This document shows positions 16,746-25,017 of a stretch of DNA of 64,000 bases, in pieces; position 1 is the stretch's first letter, and each line of letters begins with the position of its first letter. The notes beneath the pieces are model-generated. The model searched no databases. It saw only the letters and a program-made list of their open reading frames with translations, and was not told the DNA's origin. Position numbers and translations under genes: made by a program. Source of the stretch: an uncultured Acidobacteriota bacterium (GTDB lineage: Bacteria; Acidobacteriota; Vicinamibacteria; Vicinamibacterales; CAVVIG01). The stretch lies in contig CADEDC010000001.1 of assembly GCA_902825985.1 (NCBI GenBank), positions 121,228 through 185,227 of the forward strand, read 5' to 3'.

Positions 16746-17900
16746 ATGAACCCCTCCGGACCGCGGCTCGAGTTCCGCGACCCCGTCCGCGCGCACGGGC
16801 TGGTGGCGGCGCTGCAGCAAACCATGGACGGCATCGATCGGACGGTGACCGTGATGCACGTGTGCGGCAGCCACGAGCAGGCGATTGCGCGCTTCGGGCT
16901 GCGGGCGTCGCTGCCGGCGAACCTGAACCTGGTGATGGGGCCCGGCTGTCCGGTGTGCATCACCGACATGCCCGAAATCGACGAGGCCTGCGCCCTCGCC
17001 CTGCAGGGCGTCCGGATCGCCACCTACGGCGACATGATGCGCGTCCCCGGCACGGCGGGCTCGCTCGCCGACGCCCAGGCGGCCGGCGGCACCGTCGACG
17101 TGGTCTACAGCGTCGCCCAGGCGGTGGAGATCGCGCGCGCCAGCGGGGAGGAGGTCGTCTTCTTCGCGACCGGCTTCGAGACGACGGCGGTGGCGACGGC
17201 CGCCGTGCTGCTCGCCAACCCGCCGCGCAACTTCTCGGTGCTGTCGGCGCACAAGTACATCCCGCCGGCGATGGAGATCGTGGCCGGCATGCCGGCCACC
17301 CGGGTCGAAGGGTTCGTCGCCGCCGGTCACGCGGCGACGATCACTGGCTACGGGATCTTCGAGCCCTTCGCCGCCCGTCACCGCGTCCCGGTCGTCGTCG
17401 CCGGATTCGAGCCGCTCGACATTCTCGCCGCGCTGGTGCGTCTGGCGGAACTGGTCCGCGATCGCCAGCCGGTGGTGGTCAACATGTTCCCGCGCTGCGT
17501 CACCCGAGACGGCAACCGCAACGCGCTCGCCCAACTCTGGCGCGTCTTCGAGGTCGTCGGCGGGCGGTGGCGCGGCATTGCCGACATCCCCGACGGCAAC
17601 CTGCGGCTGCGGCCCGAATGGGCGCACCTCGACGCCCGCCGGCGGTTCACGATCGCATCGTCGGCACTGCCGACGCGGACGCCGTCAGCGCTCGCGCAAC
17701 AGTGCATCTGCGGCACCATCATGGCGGGCATCGCCGCGCCGACCGATTGTCCGCTGTTCGGTCACCAGTGCCTGCCGGACACGCCGGTCGGCGCCTGCAT
17801 GGTGAGCAGCGAAGGCACCTGCCGCATCTGGCATCAGTACGCCGGCCTGCCCGATTTGCGGCAGTGCCCGACCTGTAGCACGGCCGGGAGGCCATCATGA
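16746..17900 (+). CDS. hypD: Hydrogenase formation protein HypD
   Basis: 384 aa. Conserved cysteine motifs CGSHE and GPGCPVC near the N-terminus, GFETT, and the C-terminal cysteine set that holds a [4Fe-4S] cluster (CICG, CPLFGHQC, CMVSSEGTC) are all visible. It assembles the Fe(CN)2CO moiety together with HypC and HypE. Its TGA overlaps the hypE start in an ATGA. Confidence 0.94.
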   Translation: MNPSGPRLEFRDPVRAHGLVAALQQTMDGIDRTVTVMHVCGSHEQAIARFGLRASLPANLNLVMGPGCPVCITDMPEIDEACALALQGVRIATYGDMMRVPGTAGSLADAQAAGGTVDVVYSVAQAVEIARASGEEVVFFATGFETTAVATAAVLLANPPRNFSVLSAHKYIPPAMEIVAGMPATRVEGFVAAGHAATITGYGIFEPFAARHRVPVVVAGFEPLDILAALVRLAELVRDRQPVVVNMFPRCVTRDGNRNALAQLWRVFEVVGGRWRGIADIPDGNLRLRPEWAHLDARRRFTIASSALPTRTPSALAQQCICGTIMAGIAAPTDCPLFGHQCLPDTPVGACMVSSEGTCRIWHQYAGLPDLRQCPTCSTAGRPS

Positions 17901-18961
17901 GTCAGCATCAACCGTTCACGTCCGCCACGGTGTCCGAAGAGCGCGTGCTGCTGAAGCACGGCGCCGGCGGCCGCGCGATGCGCCGGTTGATCGACGAGGT
18001 GTTCGTCGGTGCGTTTCGGACGGACCCGCCGATGCCGGCCGGCGTGCTCGGGCTGGCCGCCCTCGACGACGGGGCAGCCGTCCGGATCGGCGACCAGTGG
18101 CTGGTGCTGACGACGGACTCGCACGTGGTGCAGCCGCCGTTCTTTCCCGGCGGCGACATCGGCAGGCTCGCCGTCGCGGGCACCGTCAACGATCTCGCGA
18201 TGATGGGGGCGACCTACGTGCTGGGTCTGACGTGCAGCATGATCATCGAGGACGGCTTCCCGCGACGTGACCTCGAGCGCATCGTCAAGTCGATGGCCGA
18301 CACCGCCACCGAAGCCGCCGCCCCGATACTCACCGGCGACACCAAGGTCATGGGCCGGGGCGAGATCGATGGCATCGTCATCAACACGTCCGGCGTCGCG
18401 CTGACCCGCCGTCTCTGTCCGGCGTCGGGTCTGCGGCCCGGCAACCGCCTCATCGTCACCGGCACGATCGGCGATCACGGCATGGCCGTGATGGCGACAC
18501 GGCACGGCCTCGGACTCGACCTCGAGCTCGTGTCGGACGTGGCACCGATCAACGGGCTGATCCGCGCCGTGATGCGGCCCAATCCGTCGGCAATCACGGC
18601 GATGAAGGACCCGACGCGCGGCGGCGTCGCCAGTTCGCTGCACGAGCTGGCGACGCGCAGCGGTGTCGGCATCGTGATCGAGGAAGCGGCGCTGCCGATT
18701 CGCCGCGAGGTGAAGGGGGTGTCCGAGCTGATCGGCATCGACCCGTTGCTGGTCGCGAACGAAGGGAAGGCCGTGATTGGCGTCGACGCCGGGTGCGCCG
18801 GCGAACTGCTGGCCCTGCTGCGCGCGCAGCCGCTGGGGCGGAACGCCGCCATCATCGGCACGGTCACCGCCGAGCGTCCAGGCACGGTGATCGTCGATAC
18901 CGGCTTCGGCCGCCGCCTGCTGGCGGAGCCCGAGGGCGAACTGTTGCCGAGAATCTGCTAG
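17897..18961 (+). CDS. hypE: Carbamoyl dehydratase HypE
   Basis: 354 aa, AIR-synthase/PurM-like fold. The HGAGGR opening, an ATP-binding DDGAAV segment, KDPTRGGV, and the obligatory C-terminal PRIC (cysteine is the last residue) are present. That cysteine receives the carbamoyl group from HypF and is dehydrated to thiocyanate. Translationally coupled to hypD. It ends just before the duplicated hypA start region. Confidence 0.95.
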   Translation: MSQHQPFTSATVSEERVLLKHGAGGRAMRRLIDEVFVGAFRTDPPMPAGVLGLAALDDGAAVRIGDQWLVLTTDSHVVQPPFFPGGDIGRLAVAGTVNDLAMMGATYVLGLTCSMIIEDGFPRRDLERIVKSMADTATEAAAPILTGDTKVMGRGEIDGIVINTSGVALTRRLCPASGLRPGNRLIVTGTIGDHGMAVMATRHGLGLDLELVSDVAPINGLIRAVMRPNPSAITAMKDPTRGGVASSLHELATRSGVGIVIEEAALPIRREVKGVSELIGIDPLLVANEGKAVIGVDAGCAGELLALLRAQPLGRNAAIIGTVTAERPGTVIVDTGFGRRLLAEPEGELLPRIC

Positions 18962-18984
18962 CGACGGTCACGCCGGACGGCCAC

Positions 18985-19040
18985 GACGGGCAGCCACGAC
19001 CATGCACGAGTAGACGGGCGGCCACGACCATGCACGAGTA
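18985..19040 (+). repeat. 28-bp tandem duplication spanning the hypA start
   Basis: Two adjacent 28-bp units (18985-19012 and 19013-19040) are identical except at one position (A at 18992, G at 19020). Each contains the upstream stretch, the ATG and the His-Glu codons of hypA. The length is not a multiple of three, so the copies are in different frames. It looks like a recent slippage-type duplication. Confidence 0.9.
19002..19013 (+). other. Decoy three-codon frame upstream of hypA
   Basis: Created by the duplication: ATG, CAC, GAG, TAG encodes Met-His-Glu then stop. It shares the whole translation start context of hypA, which starts 28 nt later. Ribosomes engaging the first copy would stop after three residues, 16 nt before the real hypA ATG, and may re-initiate or be lost. 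Whether this lowers HypA output is inference. Confidence 0.5.
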
Positions 19041-19371
19041 TTCGATCGTCCAGGCGATGTTCGACCGCATCGAAGAGACCGCCCGCGCGCACCACGCGCG
19101 CGGCGTGCGGCGGGTGAGCGTGCGCATCGGGCGGGGCGCCGGCGTCGAGATCGCCCTGCTGCGCACGGCGTACGAGACGTTCCGCGCCGGCACCCTGTGC
19201 GAAGCGGCAGCCATCGACATCGAGGAGGTGCCGGTGCGCTGGGGCTGCCCGCACGGCCATGGCGAGCTGCGCATCGGCATGGGGCTGTCGTGTGCGGAAT
19301 GCGGCAGTCCGGCGCGGCTGATCAGCGGCGACGAAATCATTCTCGACCGGCTCGAACTGGAGGTGGCGTGA
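19030..19371 (+). CDS. hypA: Nickel-insertion protein HypA
   Basis: 113 aa, normal HypA size. It begins MHEYSI with the nickel-binding His2. The zinc domain is unusual: Cys73, Cys88 and Cys91 are present, but the second cysteine of the first knuckle is replaced, the segment reading C-P-H-G-H, so His75 or His77 may supply the fourth ligand. HypA hands nickel to the large subunit together with HypB. The TGA overlaps the hypB ATG by 1 nt. The start is duplicated upstream. Confidence 0.92.
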   Translation: MHEYSIVQAMFDRIEETARAHHARGVRRVSVRIGRGAGVEIALLRTAYETFRAGTLCEAAAIDIEEVPVRWGCPHGHGELRIGMGLSCAECGSPARLISGDEIILDRLELEVA

Positions 19372-20138
19372 TGTGCGATACCTGCGGCTGCGGCGATCCC
19401 GAACTCGTGTCGGTGCCCGTGCACGAGCGGATTCTCGCGACCAACGAGCGCGTGGCGCGCCACAACCGGGAGCACTTCCAGGACGCCGGCGTGCTCGCCG
19501 TCAACCTGATGGGGTCGCCCGGCTCGGGCAAGACGGCGGTGCTCGAGGCCACGGCGCGGGCCGTGGCCGGCCGCGCCCGGATCGGCGTCCTCGTCGGCGA
19601 TCTGGCGACCGACAACGATGCGCAACGGGCGCGTGCGGCCGGGGTGGTGGCGGAGGCGATCACGACCGGCTCCGCCTGTCATCTGGATGCCGAGATGGTG
19701 CACCGCGGGCTGCACCGGCTGCCGTGGCGGGAGCTCGACTATCTGTTCATCGAGAACGTCGGTAACCTGGTGTGCCCGGCGGTCTACGACCTCGGCGAGG
19801 ACGTCAACGTCGTCGCCCTGTCGGTGACCGAAGGCGAAGACAAGCCGGTGAAGTACCCGACGATGTTCAGGAAGGCCGACCTGGTGCTGCTGACGAAGGT
19901 CGATCTGTTGCCGCACCTGCCAGGCGTCCAGGTGGAGCGGATCCAGGAGAACCTGGCGCTCGTGATGCCGGAGCCGCGGCTGCTGCGGGTGTCGGCATCC
20001 ACCGGCGAGGGCATCGAGGCCTGGCTGTCGTGGCTGCGTGGACGGGCGGCGGCGGGTGCGCTACGCCGGACCGCCGGGACGCCACGGGGCGCCCGGGCGG
20101 ACGAGGCAAGCGCCGGTCCCGCGGCGGCGCGCGGGTGA
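19371..20138 (+). CDS. hypB: Nickel-handling GTPase HypB
   Basis: 255 aa. The N-terminal CDTCGCG is the high-affinity nickel motif; there is no histidine-rich storage stretch. The P-loop GSPGSGKT is at residues 48-55 and the GDLATDND and TKVDLL guanine-specificity segments follow. It delivers nickel with HypA. The C-terminal 30 or so residues are Ala/Gly/Arg-rich and probably disordered. Last gene of the hyb/hyp block; a GC-rich hairpin without a T tract (20167-20180) lies in the convergent gap after it. Confidence 0.94.
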   Translation: MCDTCGCGDPELVSVPVHERILATNERVARHNREHFQDAGVLAVNLMGSPGSGKTAVLEATARAVAGRARIGVLVGDLATDNDAQRARAAGVVAEAITTGSACHLDAEMVHRGLHRLPWRELDYLFIENVGNLVCPAVYDLGEDVNVVALSVTEGEDKPVKYPTMFRKADLVLLTKVDLLPHLPGVQVERIQENLALVMPEPRLLRVSASTGEGIEAWLSWLRGRAAAGALRRTAGTPRGARADEASAGPAAARG

Positions 20139-20211
20139 CGGCCGGCGGCGGGTGACCCGGTGGAACGGCGGCCAGCCGCCCCACCCGGGAGCCCGTTCGA
20201 TGCGGTGGCGG

Positions 20212-21300
20212 TCAGGCCTTCGGCGGCACGAACGCCAGGAACCGCTTGGGATTGTCGACCATCATCTTGGTGATGGTGGCGTCCTTGACGCCGGCGTACT
20301 TCAGTTTCGGCAGGAAGACCGTCGACACCGTGGAGTAGCCGGCGCCGCCGTTGGCCTTCGTCTCCGGTTCCGAGGCGAAGTCGGAGGCGAGCAGGATCCG
20401 GTCCTCGAATCCCGCCTCGATGAGCTTCAGGATCATGCCCACCTTGACCGAATCGCCCGGCCCGAGTCGATGGCCGACGGTGTCGAATCCAAGCCAGCCA
20501 CCAGCCCGGGCAATCGTCTTGTGGGTGTCGGCGTTGGGGTCGTCGAAGATGTCCGACAGGTGGCCGATGCAGATCTTGTTCATGTCGACGCCGGCCTTGG
20601 TGAAGATGTCGAGCTGCTCGATCGCGCAACCCTTGCAGCCGGAATGCGGGGTGTGGGAGTAGAGCGGCAGGTTGGTCCGTTTGACCGCCTGGGCCATCAC
20701 GCGGAAGACCTTGCGCTCGTCGTTGGTCATCGTCGGCGAACTGCCGATCTCGCCGAAGGCCCCCCAGCGTTGGCGCGCGGCATCGCGCACCAGGCCGTCG
20801 ACCAGCTGCTCTTCGCTCTGCGTTGCCACCTCGGGTGGATACGTCGTCTGCAGGTAATAGCCGCCACTCGCGATCACGTGCAGCCCGGTGCGTTCGGAGA
20901 TGAGCTTCAGGTGCTCGTAGTTGGTGCCCATGTCGGCGTGTCCGCCGTCGACGATGAGGCCGATGCCCTGTTGCATCGAGGCCTTCACCTCCTCAATCAC
21001 CCGTTCCGGACTTTCGATGTAGCTTGGCGGCGGCGGCGTCGCCGGGCGTGGGGCGTTGGCCGGTCGCATCTTCTCGAAGAACACGGCTCCGAACGACAGG
21101 TGCTCGTGGAACAGCAGGTGGCCGTTGATGGCGGATGGCGGGACGTCCTTGAGGATCGTGCGGATGATGGCGCCGGCCGGGATGGCTCCAGGCGTCTGGG
21201 CCATCAGTGATGCCGTCGACCAGCGTCCGGCGGCGCCGGCGCCGACGGCGCCCGCGAACAGTCCAAGTGCTTCCCGTCGACTGAACTTCCGATCTGCCAT
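20212..21300 (-). CDS. Tat-exported phosphotriesterase-family metallohydrolase
   Basis: 362 aa. Twin-arginine signal SRREALGLF at residues 7-15 indicates folded export. The amidohydrolase/PTE metal motif HEH, later histidines in SHTPHSG and IGHLSD, and the aspartate in LASDFA outline a binuclear site. The bridging position, usually a carboxylated lysine, reads glutamate in GAFGEIG, as reported for the E. coli PTE-homology protein. It is therefore more likely a lactonase or esterase than an organophosphate hydrolase. A GGAGGA precedes the ATG. Converges on hypB. Confidence 0.82.
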   Translation of the reverse strand: MADRKFSRREALGLFAGAVGAGAAGRWSTASLMAQTPGAIPAGAIIRTILKDVPPSAINGHLLFHEHLSFGAVFFEKMRPANAPRPATPPPPSYIESPERVIEEVKASMQQGIGLIVDGGHADMGTNYEHLKLISERTGLHVIASGGYYLQTTYPPEVATQSEEQLVDGLVRDAARQRWGAFGEIGSSPTMTNDERKVFRVMAQAVKRTNLPLYSHTPHSGCKGCAIEQLDIFTKAGVDMNKICIGHLSDIFDDPNADTHKTIARAGGWLGFDTVGHRLGPGDSVKVGMILKLIEAGFEDRILLASDFASEPETKANGGAGYSTVSTVFLPKLKYAGVKDATITKMMVDNPKRFLAFVPPKA

Positions 21301-21410
21301 CGAGTCCTCCGTTGCTCCAGTGCGTCCGCTCCAAACCGTGTGTCACCGCTCAGGGCAGGCCATGGATTATACGCATCGATCCGAACCCATGGATCCGCGA
21401 ACCCTGCTGA

Positions 21411-21532
21411 TACCCAACAATGGGTAGGCCCGCCAACTTTACGGCTTGTCGTCTTGACTTCAGGTCATCCATCGCCGAGACTCACGCACCGTCGTTATAG
21501 GCGCGCACCGGTGTGCGCGTGTGCGGATTTTT
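21411..21532 (+). promoter_or_regulatory. Inverted repeats in the leader of the TonB receptor gene
   Basis: The 244-bp gap 21301-21544 contains a perfect 6-bp palindrome pair TACCCA/TGGGTA (21411-21426) and a 7-bp hairpin CGCGCAC/GTGCGCG (21502-21519), followed eight bases later by an ATTTTT run (21527-21532). A TTGACT (21454-21459) resembles a -35, but no properly spaced -10 was found. The hairpin plus T run just before the ribosome site could be an attenuator or an operator; this is only suggestive. Confidence 0.3.
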
Positions 21533-21544
21533 GGGGGGACTTAG

Positions 21545-24500
21545 ATGGTGAAACGCGTCGGATGCGTGATGATGGCGGCAGCACTGCTGGCCATCTCGTT
21601 CACGGGCACTGCGTGGGCGCAGGCAGCGGGCTCGATTGTCGGTGTGGCGCGAGATGCGTCGGGGGGCGTCCTCCCTGGCGTCACGGTTGAAGTGGCGAGC
21701 CCCGCCCTCATCGAGAAAGTACGCACCGCCGTCACCGACGGCGAGGGGCAGTATCGCGTCGTCGACCTTCGTCCGGGCGTCTACAGCGTGACGTTCTCGC
21801 TCGAAGGGTTCAGCACCTTCAAGCGCGACGGTATCGAGCTGTCGGCCGGCTTCGCTGCCACCATCAACGGCGACCTGAAGGTCGGCTCGCTGGAAGAGAC
21901 CATCACCGTCTCCGGCCAGTCGCCGATTGTCGACGTGCAGAACGTCACGCAGCAGCGCGTGATCCAGATGGAAACAATTCAGGCGCTGCCGAACACCGGC
22001 ACCAACTTCGCGCAGCTCACGCCGGGCGCGTCGCGCAACACCGACGTCGGCGGCAGCAGCGGCGGTGACACCGGCTCGACCTTCGCCATCCACGGCGGCC
22101 GCGGCCAGGACACCCGGCGTCTCATCGACGGCATGCGCTGGAATTCGATGGAGGTCGGCAACTCCGGCACCGGGTTCTACTTCGATCCAACGGGCGCCGA
22201 AGAGGTCTCCATCCAGCTCGGCGGCAATTCCGCGGAGTTCGAACTGGGCGGCGTGCAGGTGAATCTCGTACCGAAGGCCGGTGGCAACAGCTACAAGGGC
22301 TACATGTTCGGCACGTTCACCAACGAAAACTTCAACTCCACCTCCGTGCCCGACGAGCTCAGAGCGCGCGGCCTGCCGACGATTGGCGCCGTGGACTATG
22401 TCTACGACCTGAGCGGTTCGCTCGGCGGTCCGATCAAGGAGAACAAGCTGTGGTTCTTCAGCGCCCACCGCTGGTGGGGCAACTCGCAGTTCGTGCCCGG
22501 CCTCTACTACAACCGTGACACCTCGGCGTGGACCTACGCACCCGATGTGAGCCGGCCGGCGGTCAACGACAACTCCAACCGCCACAACAACGCCCGTTTC
22601 ACATGGCAGGCGGCCGAGAAGCACCGCCTCAACATCTCCTGGGATCAGGAAGAGAACGCCCTCAAGCACGTCGGGCTGAGCGGCAACTTCTCGCCGGAAG
22701 GCGTGCACCGCTGGAACTTCGGGCCGCCGAACTACCTGCTCCAGGCGACCTGGTCGTACCCGATGACCAACAAGCTGTTGTTCGAGGCCGGCAACACGTC
22801 GCTGATCTTCGACTACCCGACCGTGCCGACCGAGGATCTGCCGTTCGGCACCAACCAGATTTCGGTGCTCGAACTGGCCGGCTACACGGTCGACGGCGTG
22901 ACGATTCCCGGCGGCTTCCGGTATCGATCGGCGGCCGGCGGCTGGCGCTACGGTCACAAGATCTCGAAGCAGTCGAACCAGAAGTTCTCGATGTCCTACG
23001 TGACCGGCACGCACAACCTCAAGGTCGGCATGCAGGTGATGGAAGGCTGGCGGCACTTCTACCAGGAGCCGAACGGCAGCATGGACTACACGTTCTCGGG
23101 TGGGAGTCCGCTGGCGCTGACGCAGTACGCGACGCCCCTGCTCGATGACGAGCGGCTCAAGGCGAGTCTCGGCATCTACGCGCAGGATCAGTGGACCCTG
23201 AAACGCCTGACCCTCAACCTGGGGCTGCGGTTCGACTACCTGAACGCCGGCGTGCCCGAGACCGATCTGCCCGAAGGGGTCTTCGTCCCGGCCCGGCGCT
23301 TCGACGCGGTCAGCTGCCTGCCGTGCTGGTCGGACATCAACCCGCGCATCGGCGCGGCCTACGACCTGTTCGGCAATGGCAAGACGGCGGTGAAGGTCAA
23401 CATCGGCCGGTATGTCGGCGGCGAAGCGGTGGACATCGCCAGCGCCAACCACCCGGTGAATTCGTCGGTCAACGCGACGACGCGCACCTGGGGCGATGCC
23501 AATCGCAACTACGTGCCCGACTGCGACCTGCGCAATCCGCAGTCCAACGGCGAGTGCGGCACGATCGACAACCAGAACTTCGGCCGCAACAATCCGAATG
23601 CCTATCGCTACGATGCCGACATCCTGACGGGCTTCGGGAAGCGCAACTTCACCTGGCAGGGTCAGGCCATGGTGCAGCATCAGCTGATGGAGAACGTCGG
23701 CCTGACGGTCGGCTACTTCAAGACGTGGTACGGCAACTTCCGCGTGACCTCGAACGATGCGCTGACGCCGTCCGACTTCGACAGCTACTGCATCACCTCC
23801 CCGACCGACTCGCGCTTCACCGAGAACAGCGGCAGCCAGATCTGCGGCCTCTTCGACGTCAAGCCGGCCAAGTTCGGCCAGAGCCAGCAGGTGGTCCGTC
23901 TGGCACAGGATTTCGGTGACTACACCGAGGTCTATCACGGCTTCGACGTCATCGTGAACGCCCGGCTGCAGAAGCTGTTCCTCACCGGCGGCATGAACAC
24001 CGGCCGGACGGAACTCGACTACTGCGACGTGGTCGAGGGCAATCCCCAGGTCGTGCCGGTGGTGGCCACCACCGCGACCGCCGGCGTCGCGTCGTTCACG
24101 CAGCCGCGCAACTCGACGTTCTGCAACCTGGTCACACCGTGGAACGCCCAGACCCAGGTGAAGCTCGCGGCCGTCTATACCCTGCCGTACGACATCCAGG
24201 CGAGTGCCTCCTACCAGCACTTTCCCGGTGTCACGCAGGCTGCGAACATCGTCGCGAACAATGCGTTGATTGGGCCGTCGCTCGGACGCAATCTGTCGGC
24301 CGGGGCGAACGCGACCGTGGTGGTGGACGTCCTGCCGCAGCATCGCCAGTGGGAAGACGCGTCGCACCAGACGGACTTCCGCTTCATCAAGGCGCTGCGG
24401 TTCGGCGGAACCCGCAAGGTGCAGGGGATTTTCGACATCTTCAACGCCTTCAACTCCCGTCCGGTCCTCGGCGTGAACACCCGCTACGCCGGTGCCAACG

Positions 24501-24574
24501 GCGGCGCCTGGCTGCGTCCGACGAGCACGCTGGTCGGCCGTCTGCTCAAGTTTGGCGTCCAGTTCGATTTCTAG
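21545..24574 (+). CDS. TonB-dependent receptor with carboxypeptidase-regulatory-like domain
   Basis: 1009 aa outer-membrane protein. A signal peptide ends near residue 26 (AWAQ). Residues about 28-110 form the Ig-like carboxypeptidase-regulatory domain (GSIVGVARDASGGVLPGV). Then come a plug with an SGQSPIVD segment (about 120-240) and a beta-barrel ending in the aromatic signature FGVQFDF. This Oar/CarO-like architecture is expanded in Acidobacteria and usually imports glycans, peptides or siderophores. A GGGGGGA lies 6 nt before the ATG. It lies between two hydrogenase loci without obvious functional link. The 3' end overlaps hoxW by 29 bp. Confidence 0.9.
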   Translation: MVKRVGCVMMAAALLAISFTGTAWAQAAGSIVGVARDASGGVLPGVTVEVASPALIEKVRTAVTDGEGQYRVVDLRPGVYSVTFSLEGFSTFKRDGIELSAGFAATINGDLKVGSLEETITVSGQSPIVDVQNVTQQRVIQMETIQALPNTGTNFAQLTPGASRNTDVGGSSGGDTGSTFAIHGGRGQDTRRLIDGMRWNSMEVGNSGTGFYFDPTGAEEVSIQLGGNSAEFELGGVQVNLVPKAGGNSYKGYMFGTFTNENFNSTSVPDELRARGLPTIGAVDYVYDLSGSLGGPIKENKLWFFSAHRWWGNSQFVPGLYYNRDTSAWTYAPDVSRPAVNDNSNRHNNARFTWQAAEKHRLNISWDQEENALKHVGLSGNFSPEGVHRWNFGPPNYLLQATWSYPMTNKLLFEAGNTSLIFDYPTVPTEDLPFGTNQISVLELAGYTVDGVTIPGGFRYRSAAGGWRYGHKISKQSNQKFSMSYVTGTHNLKVGMQVMEGWRHFYQEPNGSMDYTFSGGSPLALTQYATPLLDDERLKASLGIYAQDQWTLKRLTLNLGLRFDYLNAGVPETDLPEGVFVPARRFDAVSCLPCWSDINPRIGAAYDLFGNGKTAVKVNIGRYVGGEAVDIASANHPVNSSVNATTRTWGDANRNYVPDCDLRNPQSNGECGTIDNQNFGRNNPNAYRYDADILTGFGKRNFTWQGQAMVQHQLMENVGLTVGYFKTWYGNFRVTSNDALTPSDFDSYCITSPTDSRFTENSGSQICGLFDVKPAKFGQSQQVVRLAQDFGDYTEVYHGFDVIVNARLQKLFLTGGMNTGRTELDYCDVVEGNPQVVPVVATTATAGVASFTQPRNSTFCNLVTPWNAQTQVKLAAVYTLPYDIQASASYQHFPGVTQAANIVANNALIGPSLGRNLSAGANATVVVDVLPQHRQWEDASHQTDFRFIKALRFGGTRKVQGIFDIFNAFNSRPVLGVNTRYAGANGGAWLRPTSTLVGRLLKFGVQFDF

Positions 24575-25010
24575 ACGCTGACAACACGTCCGCGATCGTG
24601 CCGACCGCTGTCGGCACGGCCGCGGACACCGCCTCCGACAGACCGGGGCCGACGCCGAAGTCGTCGGCTCCGATACTCACCAGAAACGCCGGCGGACAGC
24701 GGTCGTACAGCGCCTGGCACAACCCCATCAGGGCCTCTGGCGTCAGCGCATGACCGAGCGACTGGGCTCGGGACGGCCACACCCGCCGCGACCGCAGTTC
24801 ACCTGGCGTCCGACCCACCTCGGCATCCACGAACACGACCACGCCGGCGCGGGCGACGGCGTCGGCGATTTCCGGCACCAACTGCGGCACGGAGAGCACC
24901 TGCGCGTCGGGCAGGCGGGTCGGCAGGCACGCCGCGACGGCCGCGCCGGCGCCATCGTCCCGCCGCAGGGGATTGCCGAACCCGATCACCAGGTCCTTGT
25001 GTCGTGTCAT
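24546..25010 (-). CDS. hoxW: Hydrogenase maturation protease, HoxW-type (M52)
   Basis: 154 aa. GFGNPLRRDDGAG is the M52 opening, with a VVFVDAEVG strand in the middle. It is the last gene of the hox operon, 7 nt after hoxH, so it most likely trims the 27-residue tail of HoxH. The C-terminal 10 codons lie inside the end of the convergent receptor gene. Only moderately similar in landmarks to the HybD-type protease at 13365, consistent with dedicated partners. Confidence 0.86.
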   Translation of the reverse strand: MTRHKDLVIGFGNPLRRDDGAGAAVAACLPTRLPDAQVLSVPQLVPEIADAVARAGVVVFVDAEVGRTPGELRSRRVWPSRAQSLGHALTPEALMGLCQALYDRCPPAFLVSIGADDFGVGPGLSEAVSAAVPTAVGTIADVLSASRNRTGRQT

Positions 25011-25017
25011 CGGCTCA

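Noticed and set aside
20167-20180. Hairpin between hypB and the phosphotriesterase-like gene as terminator
   Set aside because: Five-base-pair GC stem without a T tract on either strand; too common in such GC-rich DNA to call.
21482-24367. 961-codon open frame antisense to the TonB receptor
   Set aside because: A GC-rich shadow frame; its translation has no domain or signal, while the sense strand has a full receptor architecture with signal peptide and barrel terminus.
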